Assembly: GCF_019733355.1 (NCBI RefSeq)
Contig: NZ_JAIHLQ010000054.1
Coordinates: 1 to 34,809 of the forward strand
Direction of reading: 5' to 3'
Source of the DNA: Pseudomonas baetica
GTDB lineage: Bacteria; Pseudomonadota; Gammaproteobacteria; Pseudomonadales; Pseudomonadaceae
DNA: 34,809 nucleotides
The notes beneath the pieces are model-generated. The model did not search any database, was not told the DNA's origin, and was given only the letters and a program-made list of their open reading frames with translations. Shown here in pieces: positions 26,948 through 33,435 of the stretch. Positions within the stretch are counted from its first letter, which is position 1. Each line of letters opens with the position of its first letter. The position numbers and the translations under genes are program-made.

Positions 26948-27682
26948 ATGAGCCCAACGTTCGATGTCGTGGAACTCGCCACGACCTATGCCAACAAATC
27001 CGCTCAAGACATCCTGAAACTCGCGTTTGCCGAGTTTGGCGATGATCTCTGGATATCTTTCAGCGGCGCCGAGGATGTGGTGCTGGTGGACATGGCCTGG
27101 AAGCTGAACAAGAACGTCAAGGTGTTCAGCCTCGATACCGGCCGCCTGCACCCGGAGACCTATCGCTTCATCGATCAGGTGCGCGAGCACTACAAGATCG
27201 ACATCGAACTGGTCTCGCCGGACTATACGAAACTCGAACCGTTCGTGAAGGAAAAAGGCCTGTTCAGCTTCTACAAGGACGGCCATGGCGAATGCTGCGG
27301 GATCCGCAAGATCGAACCGTTGCGCCGCAAGCTGTCCGACGTCAAAGCCTGGGCCACAGGCCAGCGCCGTGACCAGAGCCCGGGCACCCGCAGCGCCGTG
27401 GCGGTGATGGAAATTGACAGCGCGTTCTCCACGCCGGAGCGCATCCTGTACAAGTTCAACCCCCTCGCGCAGATGACCAGCGAAGAGGTCTGGGGTTACA
27501 TCCGCATGCTGGAACTGCCGTACAACAGCCTGCATGAGCGCGGCTTCATCAGCATCGGCTGCGAACCGTGCACCCGCCCAGTGCTGCCAAACCAGCACGA
27601 GCGTGAAGGCCGCTGGTGGTGGGAAGAAGCCACTCAGAAAGAATGCGGGTTGCATGCCGGGAATATCATCAGCAAGGCGTAA
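26948..27682 (+). CDS. cysH: Phosphoadenylyl/adenylyl-sulfate reductase CysH (iron-sulfur type)
   Basis: CysH reduces activated sulfate to sulfite in assimilatory sulfur metabolism. The 244-residue protein has the P-loop-like SFSGAEDVVL (38-47), where the usual second acidic residue region is intact, and the SLDTGRLHPET segment (61-71). The four cysteines that bind a [4Fe-4S] cluster are C116-C117 in ECCGIRK and C205/C208 in GCEPCTR. The catalytic cysteine is C233 in KECGLH near the C terminus. The cluster cysteines indicate the adenylyl-sulfate (APS) reductase type found in pseudomonads rather than the enterobacterial PAPS type. It is divergent from thrH across 163 bases in which I see no definite regulator site. 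Confidence 0.96.
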   Translation: MSPTFDVVELATTYANKSAQDILKLAFAEFGDDLWISFSGAEDVVLVDMAWKLNKNVKVFSLDTGRLHPETYRFIDQVREHYKIDIELVSPDYTKLEPFVKEKGLFSFYKDGHGECCGIRKIEPLRRKLSDVKAWATGQRRDQSPGTRSAVAVMEIDSAFSTPERILYKFNPLAQMTSEEVWGYIRMLELPYNSLHERGFISIGCEPCTRPVLPNQHEREGRWWWEEATQKECGLHAGNIISKA

Positions 27683-27781
27683 CCCACACCTTTGCATCCA
27701 GTGACATCCCCACATTTGTTATATGGCACCCTCCGAAAACGTGTACACACAACTGTCACCATCAGTGCCATTTATGTGTGC

Positions 27782-27808
27782 ACTTTTCATTTCGGCGCCC
27801 TGAAAAGT
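27782..27808. repeat. Inverted repeat in the cysH-NCS1 gap
   Basis: ACTTTTCA (27782-27789) and TGAAAAGT (27801-27808) form a perfect eight-base inverted repeat with an 11-base spacer, 100 bases after cysH. There is no T-run, so it is not a typical terminator. It lies about 160 bases upstream of the candidate sigma-54 promoter and could be an activator site. The rest of 27683-27968 is comparatively AT-rich with no gene. Confidence 0.5.
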
Positions 27809-27968
27809 TACATCCCGCCTGCAAAGCCCTCCCTTTTGATGTCAGCCGAAATCTTGCACCAACGATAAATACCTGTTCAATCGGTCAATTTATATCCACT
27901 GAATTTCAGACACTTAGTCCCGTTCGATAACTTTTCGAAATGAGAGACCCATTCCATAGATCAACAAC

Positions 27969-27984
27969 TGGCACAAATCTGGCT
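27969..27984 (+). promoter_or_regulatory. Candidate sigma-54 promoter of the NCS1 unit
   Basis: TGGCACAAATCTGGCT matches the sigma-54 consensus TGGCACG-N4-TTGCW at the invariant GG (-24) and GC (-12) with correct spacing; the mismatches are A for G after TGGCAC and G for T just before the -12 GC. Transcription would start near 27995, leaving a leader of about 180 bases before the transporter gene. Sigma-54 control suits uptake of a nitrogen-containing compound. Confidence 0.6.
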
Positions 27985-27999
27985 TTAGTGCATACATGC

Positions 28000-28011
28000 T
28001 TTGTATACAAA
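28000..28011. promoter_or_regulatory. Palindromic operator TTTGTATACAAA
   Basis: A perfect 12-bp palindrome with the TTGTATACAA core typical of GntR (FadR/VanR-type) operators starts about five bases after the predicted sigma-54 start point. Binding here would block transcription. No GntR gene lies in the NCS1 unit itself; the prpR product recognises a related but different sequence. Confidence 0.6.
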
Positions 28012-28041
28012 ACTGCAAAACATACACACTTTCGATCCGCA

Positions 28042-28134
28042 AGCCTGAAGCGCCCTATCCCGTACAGGCTGCAGATGCCCCGTAACCAGTGATGGTTCAC
28101 TGCCGCGACGAAGATTTGTCGAGCCTGACAGCTC
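28042..28134 (+). other. Hairpin-rich leader of the NCS1 transporter mRNA
   Basis: Between the operator and the transporter start are successive short inverted repeats: AGCCTG/CAGGCT (28042-28047, 28065-28070), CAGTG/CACTG (28087-28091, 28098-28102) competing with AACC/GGTT (28084-28087, 28094-28097), CGAC/GTCG (28106-28109, 28118-28121) and GAGC/GCTC (28121-28124, 28131-28134). Each stem is short, so structure is plausible but unproven. I recognise no known riboswitch. Confidence 0.35.
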
Positions 28135-28176
28135 ACGCACAGTCATCGCGGTCCTGAACATCAGGAGCCTGCCGGA

Positions 28177-29715
28177 ATGCGTACAAGTCTCTCCAATAAC
28201 GTCGCGCTGAATCTGCCCGCCTCTGCCCTCGATCAACCGTTGCCCCCTGACGGCTTGAGCGAACCGTTACAACTGAGCCCGCGTCTGCACAACAACGATC
28301 TGGCGCCGACCAAGGCCGAAGGCCGGCGCTGGGGCAAATACAGCATCTTCGCCCTGTGGACGAACGACGTGCACAACATCGCCAACTACTCGTTCGCCAT
28401 CGGCCTCTACGCTTTGGGCCTGGGTGGCTGGCAGATTCTGCTGTCGCTAGGGATTGGCGCGGCGCTGGTGTATTTCTTCATGAACCTGTCCGGCTACATG
28501 GGGCAGAAAACCGGGGTGCCGTTTCCGGTGATCAGCCGGATCAGTTTCGGCATCCACGGCGCGCAAATGCCTGCACTGATCCGGGCGGTTATCGCCATCG
28601 CCTGGTTCGGCATTCAGACGTATCTCGCGTCAGTGGTATTGCGCGTGTTACTGACGGCAGTCCATTCCGGCTTCGCCGAATACGATCACAACTCGATCCT
28701 CGGCCTGTCGACTTTGGGTTGGGTGTGCTTCGTGGCGATCTGGTTCGTGCAATTGGCGATTCTTGCCTACGGCATGGAAATGGTTCGTCGGTATGAAGCA
28801 TTCGCCGGGCCAGTGATTCTGCTGACCGTCGCCGCCCTCGCCGCGTGGATGTACACGCAAGCCAACGCGACCATCGCCTGGTCGATCCGCGAACCACTGA
28901 CCGGCGGCGAGATGTGGCGCAACATCTTTGCCGGCGGCGCGTTGTGGCTGGCGATCTACGGCACGTTGATTCTCAACTTCTGCGACTTCGCCCGCTCCTC
29001 GCCGTGCCGCAAGACCATCAAGGTCGGCAATTTCTGGGGCTTGCCGGTGAATATTCTGGTGTTCGCCGCGATAACAGTCCTGCTGTGTGGCGCGCAATTC
29101 CAGATCAATGGCCGGATCATCGAAAGCCCGACCGAGATCATCGCTTCGATCCCCAACACCTTCTTTCTGGTGCTGGGTTGCCTGGCGTTCCTGATCGTTA
29201 CCGTGGCGGTGAACATTATGGCCAACTTCGTCGCCCCGGCCTTCGTGTTGAGCAATCTGGCGCCGAAATACCTGACCTTCCGCCGCGCCGGGCTGATCAG
29301 CGCGACCATCGCGGTGCTGATCCTGCCGTGGAATCTCTACAACAGTCCGTTGGTGATCGTGTACTTCCTGTCAGGTTTGGGCGCCCTGCTCGGCCCGTTG
29401 TACGGGGTGATCATGGTCGACTACTGGCTGATCCGCAAAGGCCGAATCAACGTTCCTCAGCTCTACAGCGAAGACCCCAACGGCGCTTATTACTACAGCC
29501 GCGGTATCAATTGGCGCGCGGTTACGGCGTTTATTCCCGCTGCGCTGATCGCCATCGTCCTGGCGCTGGTGCCTGGTTTCCACAACGTTTCGCCCTTCTC
29601 TTGGCTGATCGGCGCCGGGATCGCCGGAATGCTTTACCTCATCATCGCCAAACGCCAACCGCACTACGCCGACGTCAGTGGCGAAGCCTTCGCCGTCGAC
29701 AACGTCTGCCATTAA
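28177..29715 (+). CDS. NCS1-family nucleobase/hydantoin:cation symporter
   Basis: The 512-residue membrane protein belongs to the nucleobase:cation symporter-1 family, which imports purines, pyrimidines, allantoin or hydantoins. After a soluble N-terminal 50 residues it has the family signature DVHNIANYSFAIGLYALGLG (residues about 63-82, shortened here) and about twelve helices; GQKTGVPFPVISRISFGIHGA (second signature) lies near 110-130. The ATG at 28177 follows AGGAG. It precedes a racemase-like gene by 54 bases, a pairing typical of hydantoin or allantoin use, so the substrate is probably a cyclic ureide; sequence alone cannot decide. The gene sits behind a candidate sigma-54 promoter and a palindromic operator. 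Confidence 0.93.
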   Translation: MRTSLSNNVALNLPASALDQPLPPDGLSEPLQLSPRLHNNDLAPTKAEGRRWGKYSIFALWTNDVHNIANYSFAIGLYALGLGGWQILLSLGIGAALVYFFMNLSGYMGQKTGVPFPVISRISFGIHGAQMPALIRAVIAIAWFGIQTYLASVVLRVLLTAVHSGFAEYDHNSILGLSTLGWVCFVAIWFVQLAILAYGMEMVRRYEAFAGPVILLTVAALAAWMYTQANATIAWSIREPLTGGEMWRNIFAGGALWLAIYGTLILNFCDFARSSPCRKTIKVGNFWGLPVNILVFAAITVLLCGAQFQINGRIIESPTEIIASIPNTFFLVLGCLAFLIVTVAVNIMANFVAPAFVLSNLAPKYLTFRRAGLISATIAVLILPWNLYNSPLVIVYFLSGLGALLGPLYGVIMVDYWLIRKGRINVPQLYSEDPNGAYYYSRGINWRAVTAFIPAALIAIVLALVPGFHNVSPFSWLIGAGIAGMLYLIIAKRQPHYADVSGEAFAVDNVCH

Positions 29716-29723
29716 CCCCTTCT

Positions 29724-29742
29724 CGGCCCGGACTTCGGGCCG
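29724..29742. repeat. Hairpin between the NCS1 and racemase-like genes
   Basis: A perfect seven-base inverted repeat CGGCCCG/CGGGCCG with a five-base loop lies nine bases after the transporter stop codon and 27 bases before the next start. Without a T-run it is more likely an mRNA processing or stability element than a terminator. Confidence 0.6.
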
Positions 29743-29769
29743 CAGAACTGCCCGTTATAAGGATTTTTC

Positions 29770-30498
29770 ATGCGCATTCTCGTGGTCAACGTCAACACCA
29801 CCGAATCCATCACTCAGGCCATTGCCCGTTCGGCGCAGGCTGTCGCCTCACCCGGTACGGAAATTGTCGGCCTCACGCCGTATTTCGGTGCTGACTCGGT
29901 TGAAGGCAATTTCGAAAGCTATCTGGCGGCCATCGCCGTGATGGATCGGGTGATGTCCTACGACCAGCCGTTCGACGCCGTGATTCAGGCCGGTTATGGC
30001 GAACATGGGCGCGAAGGCTTGCAGGAGCTGCTGAATGTACCGGTGGTGGATATCACTGACGCAGCCGCCAGTACGGCAATGTTCCTGGGGCACGCGTACT
30101 CGGTGGTCACCACACTGGATCGCACCGTGCCGCTGATCGAGGATCGATTGAAATTGTCCGGTTTGTGGGACCGTTGTGCTTCAGTTCGAGCCAGTGGTTT
30201 GGCCGTTCTTGAACTGGAACACGAGCCGCAGCGCGCGCTGGAGGCGATCGTGCATCAGGCTGAACTGGCAGTGACGCAGGACAAGGCCGAAGTGATTTGC
30301 CTGGGTTGCGGCGGCATGGCCGGGCTCGATGAACAGATCCGCCGGCGTACCGGGGTGCCGGTGGTGGACGGGGTGACGGCGGCGGTGACCATTGCTGAAG
30401 CGCTGGTGCGGTTGGGGTTGTCGACGTCCAAGGTGCGGACGTATGCGACGCCGCGGCCGAAGAAGATCATTGGCTGGGCGGAGCGGTTTGCTCGCTGA
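29770..30498 (+). CDS. Asp/Glu/hydantoin racemase-family protein, one catalytic cysteine missing
   Basis: The 242-residue protein has the fold signatures of the Asp/Glu/hydantoin racemase family: N-terminal ILVVNVNTTESIT (3-15), VPVVDITDAAA (90-100), and the second half active site VICLGCGGMAGLD (176-188) with C180. Cofactor-independent racemases use two cysteines. The first normally sits in a short motif of the AC-F/W-GDPG type; here that position reads AGYGEHG with glycine at 75 and no nearby cysteine. A two-base mechanism therefore cannot work as usual, and the protein may be a non-racemising lyase, decarboxylase or binding protein of this superfamily. It is probably co-transcribed with the NCS1 transporter. 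Start at 29770 follows AAGGA. Confidence 0.88.
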   Translation: MRILVVNVNTTESITQAIARSAQAVASPGTEIVGLTPYFGADSVEGNFESYLAAIAVMDRVMSYDQPFDAVIQAGYGEHGREGLQELLNVPVVDITDAAASTAMFLGHAYSVVTTLDRTVPLIEDRLKLSGLWDRCASVRASGLAVLELEHEPQRALEAIVHQAELAVTQDKAEVICLGCGGMAGLDEQIRRRTGVPVVDGVTAAVTIAEALVRLGLSTSKVRTYATPRPKKIIGWAERFAR

Positions 30499-30525
30499 GT
30501 TCACAGTCGGATATCGAGTCGCCTC

Positions 30526-30552
30526 ATTCGCGAGCAAGCTCTCTCCCACAGG
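30526..30552. repeat. Single REP copy after the racemase-like gene
   Basis: ATTCGCGAGCAAGCTCTCTCC followed by CACAGG is one REP arm without a nearby partner, located in the 120-bp gap between the convergent racemase-like and lysR genes. Confidence 0.85.
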
Positions 30553-30585
30553 TTTTGTGTTGAACCGGAGCCTTGTAAACGACAC

Positions 30586-30608
30586 AAAACCCTGTGCGCA
30601 AACAGGGG
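30586..30608 (-). terminator. Rho-independent terminator of the lysR gene
   Basis: On the minus strand CCCTGT/ACAGGG (30602-30607 and 30590-30595) forms a six-base stem followed by TTTTGTGT, 11 bases after the lysR stop codon. This fits a terminator of moderate strength. Confidence 0.7.
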
Positions 30609-30618
30609 CACCCAGGTC

Positions 30619-31545
30619 TCAGATAGCACTGAACCGCTGCGCCAAGCCCTGCTGCGCAAACTGCTCAATCACAAAATCGACAAACGCCCGCGTCTTGCCC
30701 GGCAACAATTTATGCTCAGCGTAGTAGATCGAAATGTTGCCGTCATCGATGTACCAATCCGGCAGCACGCGCTGCAACGTGCCCGCCTCCAGATAACCCA
30801 CCGCAAACGGCATGCTCACCAGTGCAATTCCCAGGCTTTGCGCGGCAGTCGCACAGGCCGCCTCAGAGTCGCTCATGGTCATTCGCGTCTTAAGGGTCAG
30901 TGGTCGGCAGAGCTGGCTCCCACTGCTGATCAACTGCCAAGAGCGCACTCGACCGGTTTGCGGCGAACGAATCAGGATGCCATCGTGGTGTTGCAGGTCA
31001 TCAGGCTCGACGATTGCTTTGTGACTTTCCAGATAACCCGTCGATGCCACCAACACTCGGTGCGCCGGCGCCAATTTTCGCGCGACGACACCTTGGGGCA
31101 ATTCAAATCCCCCGCCGATCGCCGCATCGAAACCTTGCCCAATCAAATCGACCTGACGGTTATCAAAATGCCAGTCAGGGTTGATCGCCGGAAATCGACG
31201 TAAAAACGCTTCCAGCAACGGCACTATGTACAAGCGACCGAACACCGTACCCATACTGACTTTCAAAGTCCCCGCTGGCAGGCCTTCGACACTGGCCAGA
31301 TTGGCCACCGCGTTCTGGATGGTCGTCAGACTGGCACTGACCTGACTCAAAAAAAGCTGCCCCGCCTCGGTCAACGTCAAGCTACGCGTACTACGCTGAA
31401 ACAAGCGCACACCGAGCCGCGCCTCGAGTTTCGCCACGCTTTTGCCAACCGCCGCCGGTGTCAGACTCAGGCGCCGCGCAGCCTCGGCAAAGCTGCCGAC
31501 TTCGGCACTGCGAACAAAGCATTCGATACTGCTGAAGGTTTCCAT
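30619..31545 (-). CDS. LysR-family transcriptional regulator
   Basis: The 308-residue protein has the LysR winged helix at residues about 1-60 (FVRSAEVGSFAEAARRLSLT, then VGKSVAKLEARLGVRLFQRS) and a C-terminal periplasmic-binding-like effector domain (about 90-300). I chose ATG at 31545 rather than a GTG at 31554; neither has a strong ribosome-binding site. It is divergent from an SDR gene 126 bases away, which it probably regulates, and a TAAAC-N5-GTTTA inverted repeat lies 12 bases upstream of its start. The effector is unknown. A terminator follows the stop codon. Confidence 0.93.
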   Translation of the reverse strand: METFSSIECFVRSAEVGSFAEAARRLSLTPAAVGKSVAKLEARLGVRLFQRSTRSLTLTEAGQLFLSQVSASLTTIQNAVANLASVEGLPAGTLKVSMGTVFGRLYIVPLLEAFLRRFPAINPDWHFDNRQVDLIGQGFDAAIGGGFELPQGVVARKLAPAHRVLVASTGYLESHKAIVEPDDLQHHDGILIRSPQTGRVRSWQLISSGSQLCRPLTLKTRMTMSDSEAACATAAQSLGIALVSMPFAVGYLEAGTLQRVLPDWYIDDGNISIYYAEHKLLPGKTRAFVDFVIEQFAQQGLAQRFSAI

Positions 31546-31556
31546 GGTCGCCACTA

Positions 31557-31571
31557 TAAACTTTTGGTTTA
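31557..31571. promoter_or_regulatory. Candidate LysR binding site TAAAC-N5-GTTTA
   Basis: A perfect five-base inverted repeat with a five-base centre lies in the lysR-SDR divergent region, 12 bases before the lysR start and 100 bases before the SDR start. The T-N-A dyad form fits LysR regulators, and the position fits autorepression with activation of the divergent gene. Confidence 0.5.
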
Positions 31572-31671
31572 CACAGACTATAGCAATCAGGGTCTACACG
31601 GTTGTGGATCAGAAGCCGATACTCGGTTCCAACAACAAGGCATTCCGCCTTGAATACTCTGGAGATCGAAC

Positions 31672-32418
31672 ATGTCCACTCAACACCTCAGCGGCAAAGT
31701 CGCTCTGATTCAAGGCGGTTCCCGTGGCATCGGTGCTGCCATCGTCAAACGTCTGGTCGCTGAAGGCGCCGCGGTTGCCTTCACTTATGTCAGCTCAACG
31801 GTCAAAGCCGAAGAGTTGCAAAACAGTATCACCGCCAGCGGCGGCAAAGCCTTGGCGATCAAGGCTGACAGCGCCGACGCCGCCGCCATCCGCCATGCGG
31901 TCAGCGCCACAGTCGAAGCCTTTGGTCGCCTCGACATTCTGGTCAACAACGCCGGCGTACTGGCCGTCGCCCCACTGGAAGACTTCAAACTGGAAGATTT
32001 CGACCAAACCGTGGCGATCAACATTCGCAGCGTTTTCATCGCCTCCCAAGAAGCCGCCAAACACATGGGCGAAGGTGCACGGATCATCAACATCGGCAGC
32101 ACCAATGCTGACCGTATGCCCTTCGCCGGCGGCGGTGTGTATGCGATGAGCAAGTCGGCGCTGGTGGGCCTGACCAAGGGCTTGGCGCGTGATCTGGGCC
32201 CTCGTGGTATCACCGTGAACAATGTGCAACCCGGCCCGGTCGACACCGACATGAACCCTGCCAGCGGTGACTTCGCCGAAAGCCTGATTCCGTTGATGGC
32301 CGTGGGTCGTTACGGTACAGCCGAAGAAATCGCCAGCTTCGTCGCTTACCTCGCAGGGCCTGAAGCCGGTTACATCACCGGAGCCAGCCTGACCATCGAC
32401 GGTGGCTTCGGCGCCTGA
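31672..32418 (+). CDS. Short-chain dehydrogenase/reductase
   Basis: The 248-residue protein is a classical SDR oxidoreductase using NAD(P)H. It has the cofactor-binding GGSRGIG motif (15-21), NNAG (92-95), the active-site triad S143, Y157 and K161 (IGS...VYAMSK) and the PGPVDTDM loop (about 190-197). It ends in the family IDGGFGA. The residues after strand 2 (TYVSS) suggest NADP(H) preference but do not prove it. The start has GGAG seven bases upstream. The substrate is unknown. It is divergent from a LysR regulator and convergent with a HAD phosphatase, with a shared bidirectional terminator between. Confidence 0.95.
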   Translation: MSTQHLSGKVALIQGGSRGIGAAIVKRLVAEGAAVAFTYVSSTVKAEELQNSITASGGKALAIKADSADAAAIRHAVSATVEAFGRLDILVNNAGVLAVAPLEDFKLEDFDQTVAINIRSVFIASQEAAKHMGEGARIINIGSTNADRMPFAGGGVYAMSKSALVGLTKGLARDLGPRGITVNNVQPGPVDTDMNPASGDFAESLIPLMAVGRYGTAEEIASFVAYLAGPEAGYITGASLTIDGGFGA

Positions 32419-32439
32419 TTTTTTGCAATCGCCTGTAAG

Positions 32440-32480
32440 AAAAACGCCGCCCCTCCTTTAACAGAGGGGCGGCGTTTTTT
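32440..32480. terminator. Bidirectional Rho-independent terminator between SDR and HAD genes
   Basis: ACGCCGCCCCTC and GAGGGGCGGCGT form a perfect 12-base stem (32444-32455 and 32464-32475) with an eight-base loop, flanked by A-rich sequence on the left and TTTTT on the right. It serves both convergent genes. Confidence 0.95.
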
Positions 32481-32492
32481 GATATCTGGCGT

Positions 32493-33191
32493 TCAGGCCC
32501 ATTCCAGCGCTGGCAAACCACAGGCGCTCGGGATAAAGGCTTTCAACGACCGCAGAATACCGTCGGCGTGTGCGTATTTCTCATCGGCCATCGCGGCATC
32601 GGGAATGGCGATGGCGGTCATGCCTGCGGCTTTGGCCGCGGTAACGCCAAACGGCGAATCCTCGAACACCAGACAATCCTCAGGCGCGACACCCAAACGA
32701 CGGGCCGCGGTGAGGAAAATATCCGGCGCTGGTTTGGCTGCGCCGACTTGCGGATCGTCCGCGGTGACGATGAAATCGAACAGTTCAAACCAGTCGCGGT
32801 GCAAGGTGGTTTTCTGGCCGAACGACTGACGCGACGAACTGGTGCCCACTGCAATCGGAATGTTGTGCGCCTTGAGATGGCGAATCAATTCCTCAGCGCC
32901 CGGCATTGCCTGAGCCTTGGGAAAACGCTCGCGCATCAATGGCTCACGAATCACCAGAAACTCTTCGGCAGTGATCGGCAAATCGAGCGCCTGGACCACG
33001 TAATTGGCGAGGTCATTGGCGCCTCGGCCGATAATGTTCTGTTTGACACTCCAGTCGAAGGTGCGCCCGTACCGCTCGGCAATCAGCGAAGTGACCTCGG
33101 TATAAATGCCCTCGGTATCCAGCAGCAAACCGTCCATATCGAAAATCACGGCCTTGATCGGGCCAAACGCCTTCAGCGGTGCATTCATCAT
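32493..33191 (-). CDS. HAD-superfamily phosphatase (beta-phosphoglucomutase-like)
   Basis: The 232-residue protein is a HAD hydrolase of the beta-phosphoglucomutase-like subfamily (subfamily IA). It has the nucleophile motif VIFDMDGLLLDTEG (15-28; D18 and D20), a helical cap (about 30-90), motif II VGTSSS, a lysine after it (QSFGQK) and motif IV/III VFEDSPFGVTAAKAAGM. Such enzymes dephosphorylate sugar phosphates or related small molecules; the exact substrate cannot be read. Two ATG codons in tandem at 33191 and 33188 are both possible; the longer open frame to 33284 lacks a ribosome-binding site. It is convergent with the SDR gene. Confidence 0.92.
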   Translation of the reverse strand: MMNAPLKAFGPIKAVIFDMDGLLLDTEGIYTEVTSLIAERYGRTFDWSVKQNIIGRGANDLANYVVQALDLPITAEEFLVIREPLMRERFPKAQAMPGAEELIRHLKAHNIPIAVGTSSSRQSFGQKTTLHRDWFELFDFIVTADDPQVGAAKPAPDIFLTAARRLGVAPEDCLVFEDSPFGVTAAKAAGMTAIAIPDAAMADEKYAHADGILRSLKAFIPSACGLPALEWA

Positions 33192-33307
33192 CGGATCCGT
33201 TATCAAACATATCCCAGGCGACGGGTAGCGCCGCTGCTCGGACCTGATTAAAGGGTTCAGCAGCATAACGAGCGCAACGGGCATTGAGCAACGGTCAATA
33301 CTCGTCG

Positions 33308-33327
33308 ACGCGATGAACTAATCGCGT
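33308..33327. repeat. Hairpin between the HAD and RHS genes
   Basis: A perfect seven-base inverted repeat ACGCGAT/ATCGCGT encloses GAACTA. It sits in the 244-bp gap between the divergent HAD and RHS genes, and may be a protein-binding site or part of the RHS promoter region. No promoter could be assigned. Confidence 0.45.
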
Positions 33328-33399
33328 GCATTTAGCGAAACGCCCTACAGGCATTGCCTACTCCCCCGACTTCTTTCCTTTTTGATCATCAGCAAAGTC

Positions 33400-33424
33400 C
33401 GCGCACCTTTTTTTCACGTGCGCG
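33400..33424 (+). promoter_or_regulatory. Hairpin next to the RHS start codon
   Basis: CGCGCAC (33400-33406) and GTGCGCG (33418-33424) form a perfect seven-base stem with an 11-base T-rich loop. The right arm ends 11 bases before the RHS gene ATG and overlaps the place where its ribosome-binding site should be; only a weak GAG is visible. It could restrict translation. Confidence 0.5.
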
Positions 33425-33435
33425 AGTGACTGCGA

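Noticed and set aside
27723..27740. Second TGGCAC upstream of the NCS1 unit as a sigma-54 promoter
   Set aside because: There is no GC at the -12 position; only the copy at 27969 has correct spacing.
9540..30552. Repeated GAGCAAGC-type palindromes as a CRISPR array
   Set aside because: The copies are scattered, in inverted pairs, without regular spacers or cas genes; they are REP elements.
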